DNA of 32,466 nt from an uncultured Opitutia bacterium. Its GTDB lineage: Bacteria > Verrucomicrobiota > Verrucomicrobiia > Opitutales > Opitutaceae. The stretch lies in contig CAIQBC010000141.1 in the NCBI GenBank assembly GCA_903869955.1, positions 1-32,466 on the forward strand. The letters run 5' to 3'. The notes beneath the pieces were generated by a model. It was not told the DNA's origin. It was given only the letters and a program-made list of their open reading frames with translations, and ran no database searches. Every line of letters begins with the position of its first letter. Position 1 is the first letter of the stretch. Positions 16,617-26,099 of this stretch are shown here, piece after piece. The position numbers and the translations under genes are program-made.

Positions 16617-18407
16617 ATGCACCGCTCCCATCACTGTGCCCAGCTTACTTCTGCCAACCTCGGCGCGTCCGTGTCGCTCGCCGGCTGGGTGGACACCATC
16701 CGCGACCAGGGCGGCATCATCTTCGTGGACCTGCGCGACCGCGAGGGCGTCACGCAGATCAAGCTCGAGCCGCATGACAACGCCACGCTCGGCGAGCAGC
16801 TCAAGCACCTGAAGACCGAGTCGGTCATCGGGATCACCGGCAAGGTCACCCGCCGGCCCGCCGGCACGGAAAACAAGTCGCTCCCCACCGGGGAGGTTGA
16901 GATCGAGGCGACGTCCCTGGAGATCCATAACCTGTCCGACACGCCCCCGTTCCCCCTCGACGACGCCGGCGGCGACAAGGTCAACGAGGACCTGCGCCTC
17001 ACCTACCGCTACCTTGACCTGCGCCGGCCGAAGATGCGGAAAAACCTCCTCACGCGCCACCGCGCCTCGAAGTCCATCCGCGACTATTTCGATGCCTCGG
17101 GCTTCATCGAGGTCGAGACGCCCGCGCTGTTCAAAAGTACGCCGGAGGGCGCGCGCGAATATCTCGTGCCGTCGCGCATCCATCCGGGGCAATTCTACGC
17201 ACTTTCGCAGTCGCCGCAGCAGTTCAAGCAGATCCTCATGGTGGCGGGGGTGGAGAAATATTTTCAGATCGCGCGCTGTTTCCGCGACGAGGATTTGCGT
17301 TCCGACCGGCAGATGGAGTTCACGCAGGTGGATGTCGAGGCGTCGTTCGTCACGCGCGAGGACATCTACGCGCTGTTCGAGGGGATGCTAAAGAAGCTCT
17401 GGAAGGACGTGCTCGGCACGGACATCGCGACGCCGTTCCTCCGGCTGCCGTTTGCCGACGCGATGAACCGTTTTGGCGTGGACAAGCCCGACCTGCGCTT
17501 CGGGCTGGAACTCGTGGATTTCACAGAATTGTTCAAGACTTCGGGCTTCAAGGTTTTCGCGTCTGCCGCAACCGGCGGCGGTGCGGTCAAGGCTTTCAAC
17601 GCAAAGGGCCTCGCCGATCTGACCCAGGGTGAGCTGAAGAGCCTCGAAGAGATCGCAAAATCCCTCGGCGCAAAGGGCCTCGCGTTCATCAAGGTCGAGG
17701 GCGGCGAATGGAAGTCGCCCATCGTGAAGTTTTTCTCCGAAGGGGAGAAGGCCGCGCTCACCACCCAGCTCGGCATCGCCGAGGGCGACATGGTGTTTTT
17801 TGCCGCCGCGCCCTGGGAAAAGGCCTGCGCGATCCTGGGCCGCATCCGGCTGGAGGCGGCGGCGCTGCTCCAGAAACGCGGCAAGCTCGCCATCCGCCAC
17901 GACGACTGGAAGTTTCTGTGGGTCGTGGATTTCCCCCTGATGAGCCACGACGAGGCGGAGAACCGCTACGTCGCCACGCATCATCCCTTCACCGCGCCCG
18001 TGGCGGAGGATGCGGCCTTCCTCGACACCGATCCGAAGAAGGTGCGCGGGCAGCACTACGACGTCGTGCTCAATGGCATGGAGCTGGGTGGCGGCAGCAT
18101 CCGCATCCACCAGCCGGCGTTGCAGAAAAAGGTTTTCGAGGAGGTGCTGAAGATTCCGGCCGACGTGGTGGAAAGCCGCTTCGGCTACCTGCTCAAGGCA
18201 TTCACCTATGGTGCGCCACCGCATGGCGGCATCGCGTTCGGCCTCGACCGGATGTGCGCGCTGCTCTGCGGCACCACGAGCATCCGCGACGTGATTGCAT
18301 TTCCCAAGACGCAAAAGGGCCAGGACCTCATGGCCCAGAGCCCCACGCCCGTCACCGCGCGACAGCTCAAGGAGCTGCACATCGCGACGGTGATGCCGGC
18401 GGAATAA
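16617..18407 (+). CDS. aspS: Aspartyl-tRNA synthetase (bacterial type)
   Basis: A 596-residue class II synthetase that charges tRNA-Asp. It has an N-terminal OB-fold anticodon-binding domain (GWVDTIRDQGGIIFVDLRDREG at about 23-44, given here as two overlapping blocks GWVDTIRDQGG and FVDLRDREG). Class II motif 2 is CFRDEDLRSDRQMEFTQVD near 221-239. The inserted bacterial GAD domain follows at about 290-410, and motif 3 GIAFGLDRMCAL is near the end. Length fits bacterial AspRS. Gln31 and the loop RPAGTEN (80-86) bear on whether it also charges tRNA-Asn. ATG 16617 is chosen because homology starts there; its leader CGCCTTCCCTCCC is purely pyrimidine-rich. It converges on the aldo/keto reductase gene. 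Confidence 0.97.
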   Translation: MHRSHHCAQLTSANLGASVSLAGWVDTIRDQGGIIFVDLRDREGVTQIKLEPHDNATLGEQLKHLKTESVIGITGKVTRRPAGTENKSLPTGEVEIEATSLEIHNLSDTPPFPLDDAGGDKVNEDLRLTYRYLDLRRPKMRKNLLTRHRASKSIRDYFDASGFIEVETPALFKSTPEGAREYLVPSRIHPGQFYALSQSPQQFKQILMVAGVEKYFQIARCFRDEDLRSDRQMEFTQVDVEASFVTREDIYALFEGMLKKLWKDVLGTDIATPFLRLPFADAMNRFGVDKPDLRFGLELVDFTELFKTSGFKVFASAATGGGAVKAFNAKGLADLTQGELKSLEEIAKSLGAKGLAFIKVEGGEWKSPIVKFFSEGEKAALTTQLGIAEGDMVFFAAAPWEKACAILGRIRLEAAALLQKRGKLAIRHDDWKFLWVVDFPLMSHDEAENRYVATHHPFTAPVAEDAAFLDTDPKKVRGQHYDVVLNGMELGGGSIRIHQPALQKKVFEEVLKIPADVVESRFGYLLKAFTYGAPPHGGIAFGLDRMCALLCGTTSIRDVIAFPKTQKGQDLMAQSPTPVTARQLKELHIATVMPAE

Positions 18408-18509
18408 GAGCGGCATCCATTGCCTTTCTGGGTTTCGCGTGGACGCGCCGGCTGGAAAATCCCCGGCAAATAAAACGCAGGCCGCAAATCCCGGCCGCCC
18501 GGCAACGGG

Positions 18510-19607
18510 TCACCACGACCAGCTGTCCTCGTCGGACTGGTAATAATCGAGACCGGGGCCGAGCTTTTCCAGCAACGGGTCGGTCAGGCGGCTGAGCTCG
18601 GCCCGCAGCGCGGGTGCGAGCGGGGTGCGCGCCGCGCGGACGTTGGCCTCAAGCTGCGCCCGGTTGCGCGCACCGACGAGCGTGCAGGTGACGGCAGGGT
18701 TGCCGATGGCCCACGCGAGCGCGAGCTCGCCAAGCGGCCGGCCGGCCTGCTCGGCCGCAGCGCACAGCGCGTGGAGCGCGGCGAGGGTTTCCGTCTCGCA
18801 GCCGGGGCCGCCGTGCCGCGCACCGGGCCGGTCGCCGCGAAAATGGCGGGTGCGGACGCGGATGGGCGGCAGTTCGTCAAAGCCGGCGAACTTCCCGGAG
18901 AGCAGCCCCTGCGCGAGTGAAAAATAGCCCAGCACGCCCAGCCCGTGCTGCGCGCAGGCGGGCAGCGCCTCACGTTCAATCGCGCGCGCGAGGAGGTTGT
19001 AGGGCAGCTCGTTCAATGCGAGCGGCACGCCCACGGCGCACGCCTCCGCCAGCTGCGCGACGCCGAAATTGCTCACGCCGAGGTGGCGGATTTTCCCCTC
19101 ACGTCGCAGCCCGTCGAGCGCGTGCAGCGCCTCGCCGATCAGCGGCGGGCGGGCGAGCCGCTGCGGGTCGTCGGTGTAGTGCCGCAGCGAGCTGGCATTG
19201 AGCGGCCAGTGCAGCAGGTAGAGGTCAAGGCGGTCGGTCTGGAGGCGCGCAAGGCTGGCCTCGCAGTGGCGGCGCACCTCGCCGGGGTAGCAGTGGTCGG
19301 GCTGGATTTTCGTGCCGATGATGGCGGCGTCGCGCCGGCCGTGCAGCGCCACCCCGAGCGCCCGCTCGCTGGCGCCGCCGTTGTAGGTTTCCGCCGTGTC
19401 GAAAAAATTCACGCCAAGGTCGAGCGCATGGGCCACCACCTCGTTTACGTCGCGCTGGCTTTGCCCGCCCCAGTAGGTGCCGCCACCAAAGGAAAAACAA
19501 CCAACTCCGAGCACGGGCAGCGTCAGCGCGGCCGCGCCGCAGGCCCGTGTGGGGAAGGCGGCCGGCGGCCGGGATGGCGGGGGAGGGGAGGAGGTTGGCT
19601 GTGGCAT
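18510..19607 (-). CDS. Aldo/keto reductase
   Basis: A 365-residue NAD(P)H-dependent oxidoreductase of the (beta/alpha)8 aldo/keto reductase family. With residues counted from the GTG at 19610, which is the alternative start one codon upstream, the catalytic tetrad is complete: Asp71 and Tyr76 in FFDTAETYN, Lys101 in IIGTKIQ, His134 in YLLHW. The motif GKIRHLGVSNFG is typical. Residues 1-25 are Pro-rich and probably disordered. The gene starts 2-5 bases after the stop of the UxaA-family gene, so the two are almost certainly co-transcribed. That points to a carbonyl compound of acid-sugar metabolism as substrate, but this is inference only. The very Pro/Ser-rich start and lack of Shine-Dalgarno leave the start uncertain. 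Confidence 0.9.
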   Translation of the reverse strand: MPQPTSSPPPPSRPPAAFPTRACGAAALTLPVLGVGCFSFGGGTYWGGQSQRDVNEVVAHALDLGVNFFDTAETYNGGASERALGVALHGRRDAAIIGTKIQPDHCYPGEVRRHCEASLARLQTDRLDLYLLHWPLNASSLRHYTDDPQRLARPPLIGEALHALDGLRREGKIRHLGVSNFGVAQLAEACAVGVPLALNELPYNLLARAIEREALPACAQHGLGVLGYFSLAQGLLSGKFAGFDELPPIRVRTRHFRGDRPGARHGGPGCETETLAALHALCAAAEQAGRPLGELALAWAIGNPAVTCTLVGARNRAQLEANVRAARTPLAPALRAELSRLTDPLLEKLGPGLDYYQSDEDSWSW

Positions 19608-19612
19608 CACGA

Positions 19613-22333
19613 TCAGGTGGACACGCCAAGCAGGCCGCGGGAAAGCTGAAAGTCCACGAAGCCGCCGGCGTTCGCGACCGGAAGCAAGTCGCCTTGTGCC
19701 ACCGCGCCCAGCAGGCGGAGCAGCGCGGACTCGTTCGCGTCCGCGTCAGGGGTGAGCAGGAGATCAACATCCGCCACCGACGCGGCCGGCAGCACGTCCG
19801 GCTCGGCCGCCTGCACGAGCGGCAGCAGGGGATGGCCCTGCCGGGGCGTATCGCCGACCAGGCCCAGAAACAGGTGCGCGCCGCAGGCGCCGAGGCCCGT
19901 GAGGTTTTCCACCCAGTGGTCGGAGTCGGTCGCCACGACATGCAGGCCGGGAGCGGTGAACGGCTGGCCGTAGGCGAGGGTCGCGCGGGGCGGTGTCGCG
20001 CCGAGCAGCGCCGTGCGAAACGCCGCGACGGCGAGCAACGGATCGCTCTCGGGCAAAAGCACGGAGCCGCCCGCAGCGAGCAGGGTGCGGGCCACGCGTG
20101 CCAACGCCACCACCCCGGCGGGGCCGACGGGTGACGCGCTTAGGAGCGCGACCGTGAGGGCGCCGAGCCCCGTGTCACGACGCGGGGCCGCACGCAGGCC
20201 GGTGCGGGCGAACCACGACTCGACTTGGGCGAGCACCTTGGCGATGCCCCCGTCGAGCTGCACGCTCGCCCAGCCGAAACGCTCCAGCGGCAGACCGGCG
20301 GCCTCAAACTGGCGGCGCATCGCGTCGTTGGGGATTTTTTCGCAGCCATGTTCCAGCAGCAGCGCGGCGGCGACATTTGGGTGCGTGGCGTAGCCACGGT
20401 AGGTGCGTTGGAGCAGCGCATACATGGACTCGCCACCAAACCCGCAGCCCTCGGTATGGGTGAGCGCCACGAAACGGTCGAGGCCGAGCGCGGCGGCGAG
20501 ACCCTTTTCGTTCATCCGCTCGCTGGCGAGGCGCGCGATCTGCGCGGAGCACATGCTGGTTGGCAGCACCAGGCCGACGCGCTCGGTGGCGTGGCGGTTT
20601 TCGTTTTTGAACAGGTGGAGCGCAACCTTCGGGCACGCTTCTTTCCGGGGAAAATCCGCCCGAAGGTCGGGTTCCACCCGCAGCGGCACGCCGTCGGGCG
20701 CGGCGCGATTCCGGATTTCCACGAGGCGCGAGCCATCGGTCTGCCGCCAGTCGCGCCAGAGCGAGGCCTGCGAATGGCCCGCGTGCTCGCCGCGCGTTTT
20801 CTGGCCGGAGGCGGTGGCGATGAGCAGCTCAAACGACTCGGCGGCGAGCGTCTCCATCGGCTCGCCGTCCAGATAGCGGCCGGCATTGATGTCCATCTCA
20901 TGCACGAGGAGCTGGTGCCGGCGCGTCGTCGTTGTCACCTTGAGCGTTGGCACGAACGGAAAGTTCGTGATGGAGCCGTTGCCGGTGACGAAGAGAAACA
21001 GGTTGCAACCCGCGCCGACCTGCCCGGCGATGCCCTCGAGGTCGTTGCCGGGGCTGTTCATGAAATAAAAACCGGGCGCGCCGAGCGGATCGGCGTAGTC
21101 AATGACGTGGTCCACGCGGGTACGCGGATCCTTTTTGTGGACGGCGCCAAGCGACTTGAGCGCGATGTTGTACAGGCCGCGAAATTTGTTGCCGGCGGAG
21201 GGATTGGCCTCGGGCGTGACGCCGTGCCAGGCCAGCCGCGTGCGAAACCGGTCAATCGCGCCGAGCAGCGCGCGGGCGGTGCCGGCATCGCGCACGTTCC
21301 TGATCAGGTAGGACTCTGCGCCGGCCAGCTCGTCGGTCTCGCCCAGCACCCCGATGCCGCCGTGGCGCACGACCTCGTGGACGACTGCGCCGGCGAGCGG
21401 ATTGCCCGAGACGCCCGAGAACGCGTCGGAACCGCCGCATTGCAATGCGACCCGCAGGGCGCTGAGCGGCGCGGCGGTGCGGGTCTGGGCCGCGACGCCC
21501 GGCAGCCAGCGGCGCACAATCGCCTCGCCCTCGGCGAGCGCGGCCGCGAGGCCGGCGCGGATGCTCAGAAAGTGGTGCGGAACGTCGGCGAGCGGATCGC
21601 CCCGTGCCGTCATGAAGTCGCGCAGGCGGGCGTTGGTGATCGGCTCAACCCCATAATCCACGGCGAGCACCGCCCCGACATTCGGATGCACCATGAAGCC
21701 GGCGAGCGCGCGCAGCACCTCAGCGGCGTTGTTGGGCTCGCGAGGACCGCCGCCCTCGGTGTGGGCGACGGCCACGATGCCGTCGAGCGTTGGAAACACC
21801 CGGGCGAGCGCTTGCAGCCGCGCGGCCAGCTGCCGCGCGAAACTCGCCGTGCGCGACGTGGTGCCGAGGATGACGATGGTGTTGCGCGTGCCGGTGCCAC
21901 GTTTTCCCGGCCGCCGGTAGCCCGCGAACGTGCGTGGCTGGGCCACCAGCGCGACTAGTGGCGAGGGGGTGAAGGCCGCCTCGTTGAACACAAACGGAAC
22001 GAGGTGGTCGGCGAAATTGGGTTTGCCCGGCAATGCGAAGCCGACCCGCCGACCGGCCAGTGACTCCAGCATGGACTGGTTGCAGAGGTAGTCGCCCGGC
22101 GCAATGGGTGTGAGGGCGTGGCCGAACGGCAGCCCCCACGAAAGCAGCGGCCCGCCGGGCGCGATGGGTTGCACGGCGAAGCGATGGCCCTCGAGAATCG
22201 TGTGTGCGAGTACGCAACGAGCGCCGTTGAGCTCAATGCCGGTGCCCGCAGCGAGCTGGCGGATGGCGATGGCCACGTTGTCGCCGGGCGCGGGCAGACG
22301 GCCGGTGGTTTGGAGCGTAAGGAGTGGGGACAT
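19613..22333 (-). CDS. UxaA-family altronate/galactarate dehydratase with internal duplication
   Basis: A 906-residue protein, nearly twice the usual ~500. Residues 1-95 form an SAF domain (GDNVAIAIRQLAAGT). A full UxaA core follows (about 140-535) with GTRNTIVILGTTSRTAS, LQCGGSDAFSG (296-306), GNKFRGLY, FYFMNSPGNDLEGIAGQ and a DINAGRYLDG segment. From about 575 a second copy of the first UxaA subdomain appears (VGLVLPTSMCSAQIARLA, HTEGCGFGGES, YATHPNVAAALLLEHGCEKI). Cysteines of two family motifs are lost in copy one (HTEGGG, YGVE) and kept in copy two (HTEGCG at 626-631, HGCE at 662-665). UxaA enzymes dehydrate sugar acids such as altronate or galactarate. The neighbours favour an aldarate substrate. 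ATG 22333 is chosen because the SAF domain begins there. Confidence 0.85.
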   Translation of the reverse strand: MSPLLTLQTTGRLPAPGDNVAIAIRQLAAGTGIELNGARCVLAHTILEGHRFAVQPIAPGGPLLSWGLPFGHALTPIAPGDYLCNQSMLESLAGRRVGFALPGKPNFADHLVPFVFNEAAFTPSPLVALVAQPRTFAGYRRPGKRGTGTRNTIVILGTTSRTASFARQLAARLQALARVFPTLDGIVAVAHTEGGGPREPNNAAEVLRALAGFMVHPNVGAVLAVDYGVEPITNARLRDFMTARGDPLADVPHHFLSIRAGLAAALAEGEAIVRRWLPGVAAQTRTAAPLSALRVALQCGGSDAFSGVSGNPLAGAVVHEVVRHGGIGVLGETDELAGAESYLIRNVRDAGTARALLGAIDRFRTRLAWHGVTPEANPSAGNKFRGLYNIALKSLGAVHKKDPRTRVDHVIDYADPLGAPGFYFMNSPGNDLEGIAGQVGAGCNLFLFVTGNGSITNFPFVPTLKVTTTTRRHQLLVHEMDINAGRYLDGEPMETLAAESFELLIATASGQKTRGEHAGHSQASLWRDWRQTDGSRLVEIRNRAAPDGVPLRVEPDLRADFPRKEACPKVALHLFKNENRHATERVGLVLPTSMCSAQIARLASERMNEKGLAAALGLDRFVALTHTEGCGFGGESMYALLQRTYRGYATHPNVAAALLLEHGCEKIPNDAMRRQFEAAGLPLERFGWASVQLDGGIAKVLAQVESWFARTGLRAAPRRDTGLGALTVALLSASPVGPAGVVALARVARTLLAAGGSVLLPESDPLLAVAAFRTALLGATPPRATLAYGQPFTAPGLHVVATDSDHWVENLTGLGACGAHLFLGLVGDTPRQGHPLLPLVQAAEPDVLPAASVADVDLLLTPDADANESALLRLLGAVAQGDLLPVANAGGFVDFQLSRGLLGVST

Positions 22334-22601
22334 CGGCGCGGAGCATGGCGGCGAGGCAGCGGGAGTCATGGGAAAACTTTGGCATCGGCCTGGCCCTGTG
22401 GAGCAATGGAGGGATGCATTTGGTCGGGACACCACCTCCTGGCGTCTGGTGATGGCTCAGAAAGCCGTCCCTGCCTTGGGATTCGGATTCAATATGCGTC
22501 CCTCCGGGGCAATATTCTTTCTCGCCATTTATTAACTTTTAGCTTCACTGCTCTCCGGCCGCGCCCTGGGCCCGGCCCTCCCGTTTTACGCCCTGCTCGC
22601 C

Positions 22602-25133
22602 ATGCACCCTCGCCTTCCTTTCCGCCTTGTTGTCCTGCTGGTTTTTCTCGCCATCGCGCGCTCCTTGCCCGCGCAGGTGCCCCAGCTCATCAACTATCAG
22701 GGCCGCGTGGTCGTCGGCACGGCCAACTTCAACGGCACCGGCCAGTTCAAATTTGCCCTCGTCAACGCGGATGGCTCCGCGACCTACTGGAGCAACGACG
22801 GCACTTCCAACGCCGGCTCAGAGCCCACCGCCCCTGTCGCCCTCACCGTGGCCAACGGTCTCTACTCCGTCCTGCTCGGTGATGCCACGCTGGCCAGCAT
22901 GACCGTTGTTCCTGCCACCGTCTTCATCCATCCCGAAGTGTATCTGCGGGTCTGGTTCGACGACGGCACCCACGGGTCGCAGCAGCTCGCACCCGACCAG
23001 CGGATCGCCGCGGTCGGCTACGCGATCATGGCCGGCAACGTGCCCGATGGCTCCATCACCGCCGCCAAGCTCGCCCGCGGTGCGGTCACGGCGACCAGCA
23101 TCGCCGTCGGCTCGATCACCAGCGCGCAACTGGCCACCGGCGCGGCGGCGGCAAACCTCAACCAGGGTGGCGATGCCATCGTCCAAAATTACCCGCAATT
23201 TCAGACCACGACGAACAGCCCCGCTCTGGCCCAGGGTGGCGGCACGGTTGTCCTCGGTACGCAAGGGCTGGCGGGCAACCTCTTTGGCGGATTCACGGGC
23301 AGCTATTCTCTGGGCGGATTGCAGGTGAACACCCCGGCGTATTTCTCCGGTGGCACCACCGGCCCGCTCGACGTGCCGTCGCAATATTGGACGAAAATGT
23401 ACAAGCTCGGCACCACCTCCAATTCGCAGCTGAATTGGGTGAAATTTGGCGACAGCGTGGCGGACAAAATCACCGGGTCGCTGCTGAGCGACGCGCAGAG
23501 GGCCTATGGAAATGCGGGTGCGGGTGGCATGGAGGTGACGCCGTCGCTGACCGGCACGGCGGTGGCCGTGACCGGCGACTACATTTACTACCCGACCGGC
23601 AGCTACGAGAAGACCGTGGCCGTGGGGGACACCATCACCTACCCGGCCAACATCCTCGTGATGGCGGACAAGGTGAGCATCCCCTACGTCATGGAGCCGG
23701 GGGGCGGGACCTTCAAGGTGCAAACGGCGACGGCGAGCGCTCCCGCCTTCACGTTCTCCCCATGGGCCGACGAGGTGACGGGGATCAATGCCTCCGCCCT
23801 GGCGATTGACCTTGGCTTTGTGACCATCACGCGCAGCGCCCCCGTGGCCCTCAAGGTGCGCGTGGTTTCCACCTCGGGCGGGGCCAACAGAATTTTGCGG
23901 CCGTCGTTCCGGGTGACGACCTCGAACGGGTTCTTTCTCTACGGGCTAAATCTGGGCGGCATTGCGCTGGTGGACATGAACACCACCAACGCGAACATCC
24001 GCACGAAGCTCTGGGCGGACATCGCGCCGGATGTCATCACGGTGGAATTCCGCGACAACGGCACTCATTTTTACGACGATCTTGAGACCTTGGCCGCGAA
24101 CCTCGGGCCGACCGCGCCATTCGTGTTCCTAGGGGTGCCTCCCGGAATGGTTTCGAGCAGCGGCAGCTACATGCTGAACGCGAATCCGACGGTTTCGACC
24201 ATCGTCGAGAACGCGCAGTTGGCGGCCTTTGCCCACAATCACAACTATCAGTTTTGGGATGATGCGACGGCCTTCACGGCGACCGAGGGAACGGTGCAGG
24301 ATTTCGTGCGGTTGGGCTGGCAGGGCGACGGGACCCACGTGGACGCGATGGCGGACACGTCCTCGGCCAACCGGCTGGCCGCCGACCTGCATCTGTTTGA
24401 CAACGTGTATGGGGTCAGCCCGCGCGATTTCGCGGCGGTGGATGGCAGCCTCTCCGACGCGCTCACGGTCAACTCAATGAACGGCAAGGATGGGGCACCA
24501 AGCAATTCCCTGTGGTTTGGCGTGCGACTGGGCGAACATCACGATCAGAACTATTCTGCGGGTGCGCAATATGGCTACCTCGATTTCCGGCAGGCGTTGC
24601 GGTTCGACAATGAGGACGGCAAGCAGATTTTCACCTTGAACTCGGACGGTACGGCGCAGTTTGGCGCCAACGGTTATTCCATCGGGTTTGCCGCCCCGCT
24701 GGTGGGGAGTGGGCCGTCCAAGGGCATGTTCTTTGATGGCATCAATGCAGGGTTTGGCATTTGGAACGGCAACAGCGAGGTCGGCAACGGGCTCAAGATC
24801 GTGCGTGGAAGCGGCGCGGACAGCACCATCCAATCGAATTCCAATGGCGTGAACCTCGACGGCAGCATCAATTTGATTCTGGGAAAAACGACGGGCGGGA
24901 CTTTCACGGTGCTGAATGCGACGACCACGAGCTTGCGGGCGTTCACGCCGGTCCGGCTGCCGGGCTATACGGTGGCGACGTTGCCCAGCGCGGCGGCCGC
25001 CGGAGATGGTGCGACGGCCTTCGTGACTGACGCCACGGTTTCGCTTTCCGGTGGCATCGGCACCGCTCCCGTGGGTGGCGGGACGAACAAGGTGCCGGTG
25101 TTTTCTGACGGCACGGGGTGGATCATCTATTAA
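22602..25133 (+). CDS. Secreted protein with SGNH/GDSL hydrolase domain in a tail-fibre-like scaffold
   Basis: An 843-residue protein with a signal peptide (RLVVLLVFLAIARSLPAQ). The N-terminal domain opens VPQLINYQGRVVVG, common in Verrucomicrobia and Bacteroidetes surface proteins. Tandem segments DGSITAAKLARGAVTATS and GSITSAQLATGA (149-180) resemble phage tail-fibre stalk repeats. Residues 275-600 carry SGNH hydrolase features: FGDSVADKI (Ser285), FRDNGTHF (Asn486) and GDGTHVDAMA with an Asp576-x-x-His579 pair, interrupted by a beta-sandwich insert (about 310-450). The C-terminus (ATAFVTDATV...VPVFSDGTGWIIY) again resembles tail-fibre ends. It is probably an exported esterase/deacetylase acting on polysaccharide. 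It is divergent from the UxaA gene across 268 bases that include an AT-rich patch at 22490-22550. Confidence 0.75.
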   Translation: MHPRLPFRLVVLLVFLAIARSLPAQVPQLINYQGRVVVGTANFNGTGQFKFALVNADGSATYWSNDGTSNAGSEPTAPVALTVANGLYSVLLGDATLASMTVVPATVFIHPEVYLRVWFDDGTHGSQQLAPDQRIAAVGYAIMAGNVPDGSITAAKLARGAVTATSIAVGSITSAQLATGAAAANLNQGGDAIVQNYPQFQTTTNSPALAQGGGTVVLGTQGLAGNLFGGFTGSYSLGGLQVNTPAYFSGGTTGPLDVPSQYWTKMYKLGTTSNSQLNWVKFGDSVADKITGSLLSDAQRAYGNAGAGGMEVTPSLTGTAVAVTGDYIYYPTGSYEKTVAVGDTITYPANILVMADKVSIPYVMEPGGGTFKVQTATASAPAFTFSPWADEVTGINASALAIDLGFVTITRSAPVALKVRVVSTSGGANRILRPSFRVTTSNGFFLYGLNLGGIALVDMNTTNANIRTKLWADIAPDVITVEFRDNGTHFYDDLETLAANLGPTAPFVFLGVPPGMVSSSGSYMLNANPTVSTIVENAQLAAFAHNHNYQFWDDATAFTATEGTVQDFVRLGWQGDGTHVDAMADTSSANRLAADLHLFDNVYGVSPRDFAAVDGSLSDALTVNSMNGKDGAPSNSLWFGVRLGEHHDQNYSAGAQYGYLDFRQALRFDNEDGKQIFTLNSDGTAQFGANGYSIGFAAPLVGSGPSKGMFFDGINAGFGIWNGNSEVGNGLKIVRGSGADSTIQSNSNGVNLDGSINLILGKTTGGTFTVLNATTTSLRAFTPVRLPGYTVATLPSAAAAGDGATAFVTDATVSLSGGIGTAPVGGGTNKVPVFSDGTGWIIY

Positions 25134-25187
25134 CCCACGGCAAATTTTTGCTGGATGGCGGCGTAACTTTTGGCCGCAAAACTTCTC

Positions 25188-26099
25188 ATGAAGCCCCACG
25201 TCTTATCCCTCGCTCTGCTGGCCGCTGTTACCGGCCTCGTGCCCCTGTGCGCGCAAACGCGCACGAGCGCCAGCTACAGCCTCACCACGGAGACGGTTGA
25301 CGCCGGCGGCACCGGCCTGGGCAGCGCCAATTACCACGTTGCGGCCACGGTGGGGGGGATTGTGGGCCTTGCCACGGTGGGGGCCAGCCAGGCCCTCACC
25401 ACCAAGAGCGGCTACACCGGCCAGCTTTACGATTTTACCGCGCTTCAACTGGGGGCGGCGGCGGCCACGCTCAGCGAGTCTGGCACGCTTCAGCTCACGG
25501 CTGCGCTGCTGGCGGATGACCACACCACTTTTTCCCTGGCTTCCCCGGCGGTCGCTTGGAGCGTCATTTCCGGGCCACTGGTTTCCATCTCCTTGGGTGG
25601 CGTGGCGACTGCCGGCGCGGTTTACGAAAATACCGGCGCGGCGGTGGGCGGCACGGCGGGCGGTTTCAGCGCCACACTCTCGCTCACGGTGCTCAATGTC
25701 ACCGACGACGATTTTGGCCTCTACGCCGGCGACGGTCTGCCCGACGCATGGCAGGTGCAATTTTTCGGGCTGAACAATCCGCTCGCCGCCCCGACCGCCG
25801 AGCCGCTCCATGACGGGCAGAGCAATCTCCTCAAGTTTCTGACCGGCTATGCGCCGGACAACCCCGGCTCCCGCTTTGTGACGACCGGCACGGCGGTGGG
25901 GGGAGGCAATTTCTCGCTCCAGCTCTCCCGGGTCCAGCCGGGCACCCGCTACCTTTTCCAGCGCAGCACCGACCTGCAAAACTGGACGACCGTGCAAACC
26001 TTGGAACCGGTTGCCATCGTGCAACCCTTCACGCAGTTGCTTCCCGCTCCCGGCAATGCCAGTTTCTTTCGCGTGCTGATCGAGCCGGCCACGCCGTGA
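25188..26099 (+). CDS. Secreted protein with Verrucomicrobia-type C-terminal module, unknown function
   Basis: A 303-residue protein from ATG 25188 with a signal peptide ([20 protein letters not shown], then CAQ). Small, Gly/Ala/Thr-rich beta-type sequence fills residues 20-180 ([20 protein letters not shown]). Then comes [19 protein letters not shown], the Asp-rich turn seen near the C-terminus of many secreted Verrucomicrobia proteins. A beta-sandwich end with [19 protein letters not shown] and [10 protein letters not shown] follows. The first part resembles proteins that follow surface-protein genes as export or anchoring companions, but no function is known. It lies 54 bases after the SGNH protein and is probably co-transcribed. 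An in-frame ATG six codons upstream is less fitting for a signal peptide. Confidence 0.7.
   Translation: MKPHVLSLALLAAVTGLVPLCAQTRTSASYSLTTETVDAGGTGLGSANYHVAATVGGIVGLATVGASQALTTKSGYTGQLYDFTALQLGAAAATLSESGTLQLTAALLADDHTTFSLASPAVAWSVISGPLVSISLGGVATAGAVYENTGAAVGGTAGGFSATLSLTVLNVTDDDFGLYAGDGLPDAWQVQFFGLNNPLAAPTAEPLHDGQSNLLKFLTGYAPDNPGSRFVTTGTAVGGGNFSLQLSRVQPGTRYLFQRSTDLQNWTTVQTLEPVAIVQPFTQLLPAPGNASFFRVLIEPATP

Noticed and set aside
18408-18509. Possible shared terminator between the convergent aspS and aldo/keto reductase genes.
   Set aside because: Only 5-base-pair stems with large loops (GCCGG/CCGGC, GGCCG/CGGCC) and no T-run.
20225-21958. A 577-codon plus-strand open frame within the UxaA gene.
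   Set aside because: Antisense shadow of a recognised enzyme.
22334-22601. Search for operators in the divergent region between the UxaA gene and the SGNH gene.
   Set aside because: Only a short imperfect CACCA/TGGTG pair and an AT-rich patch are visible; nothing matches a known uronate-regulator operator.
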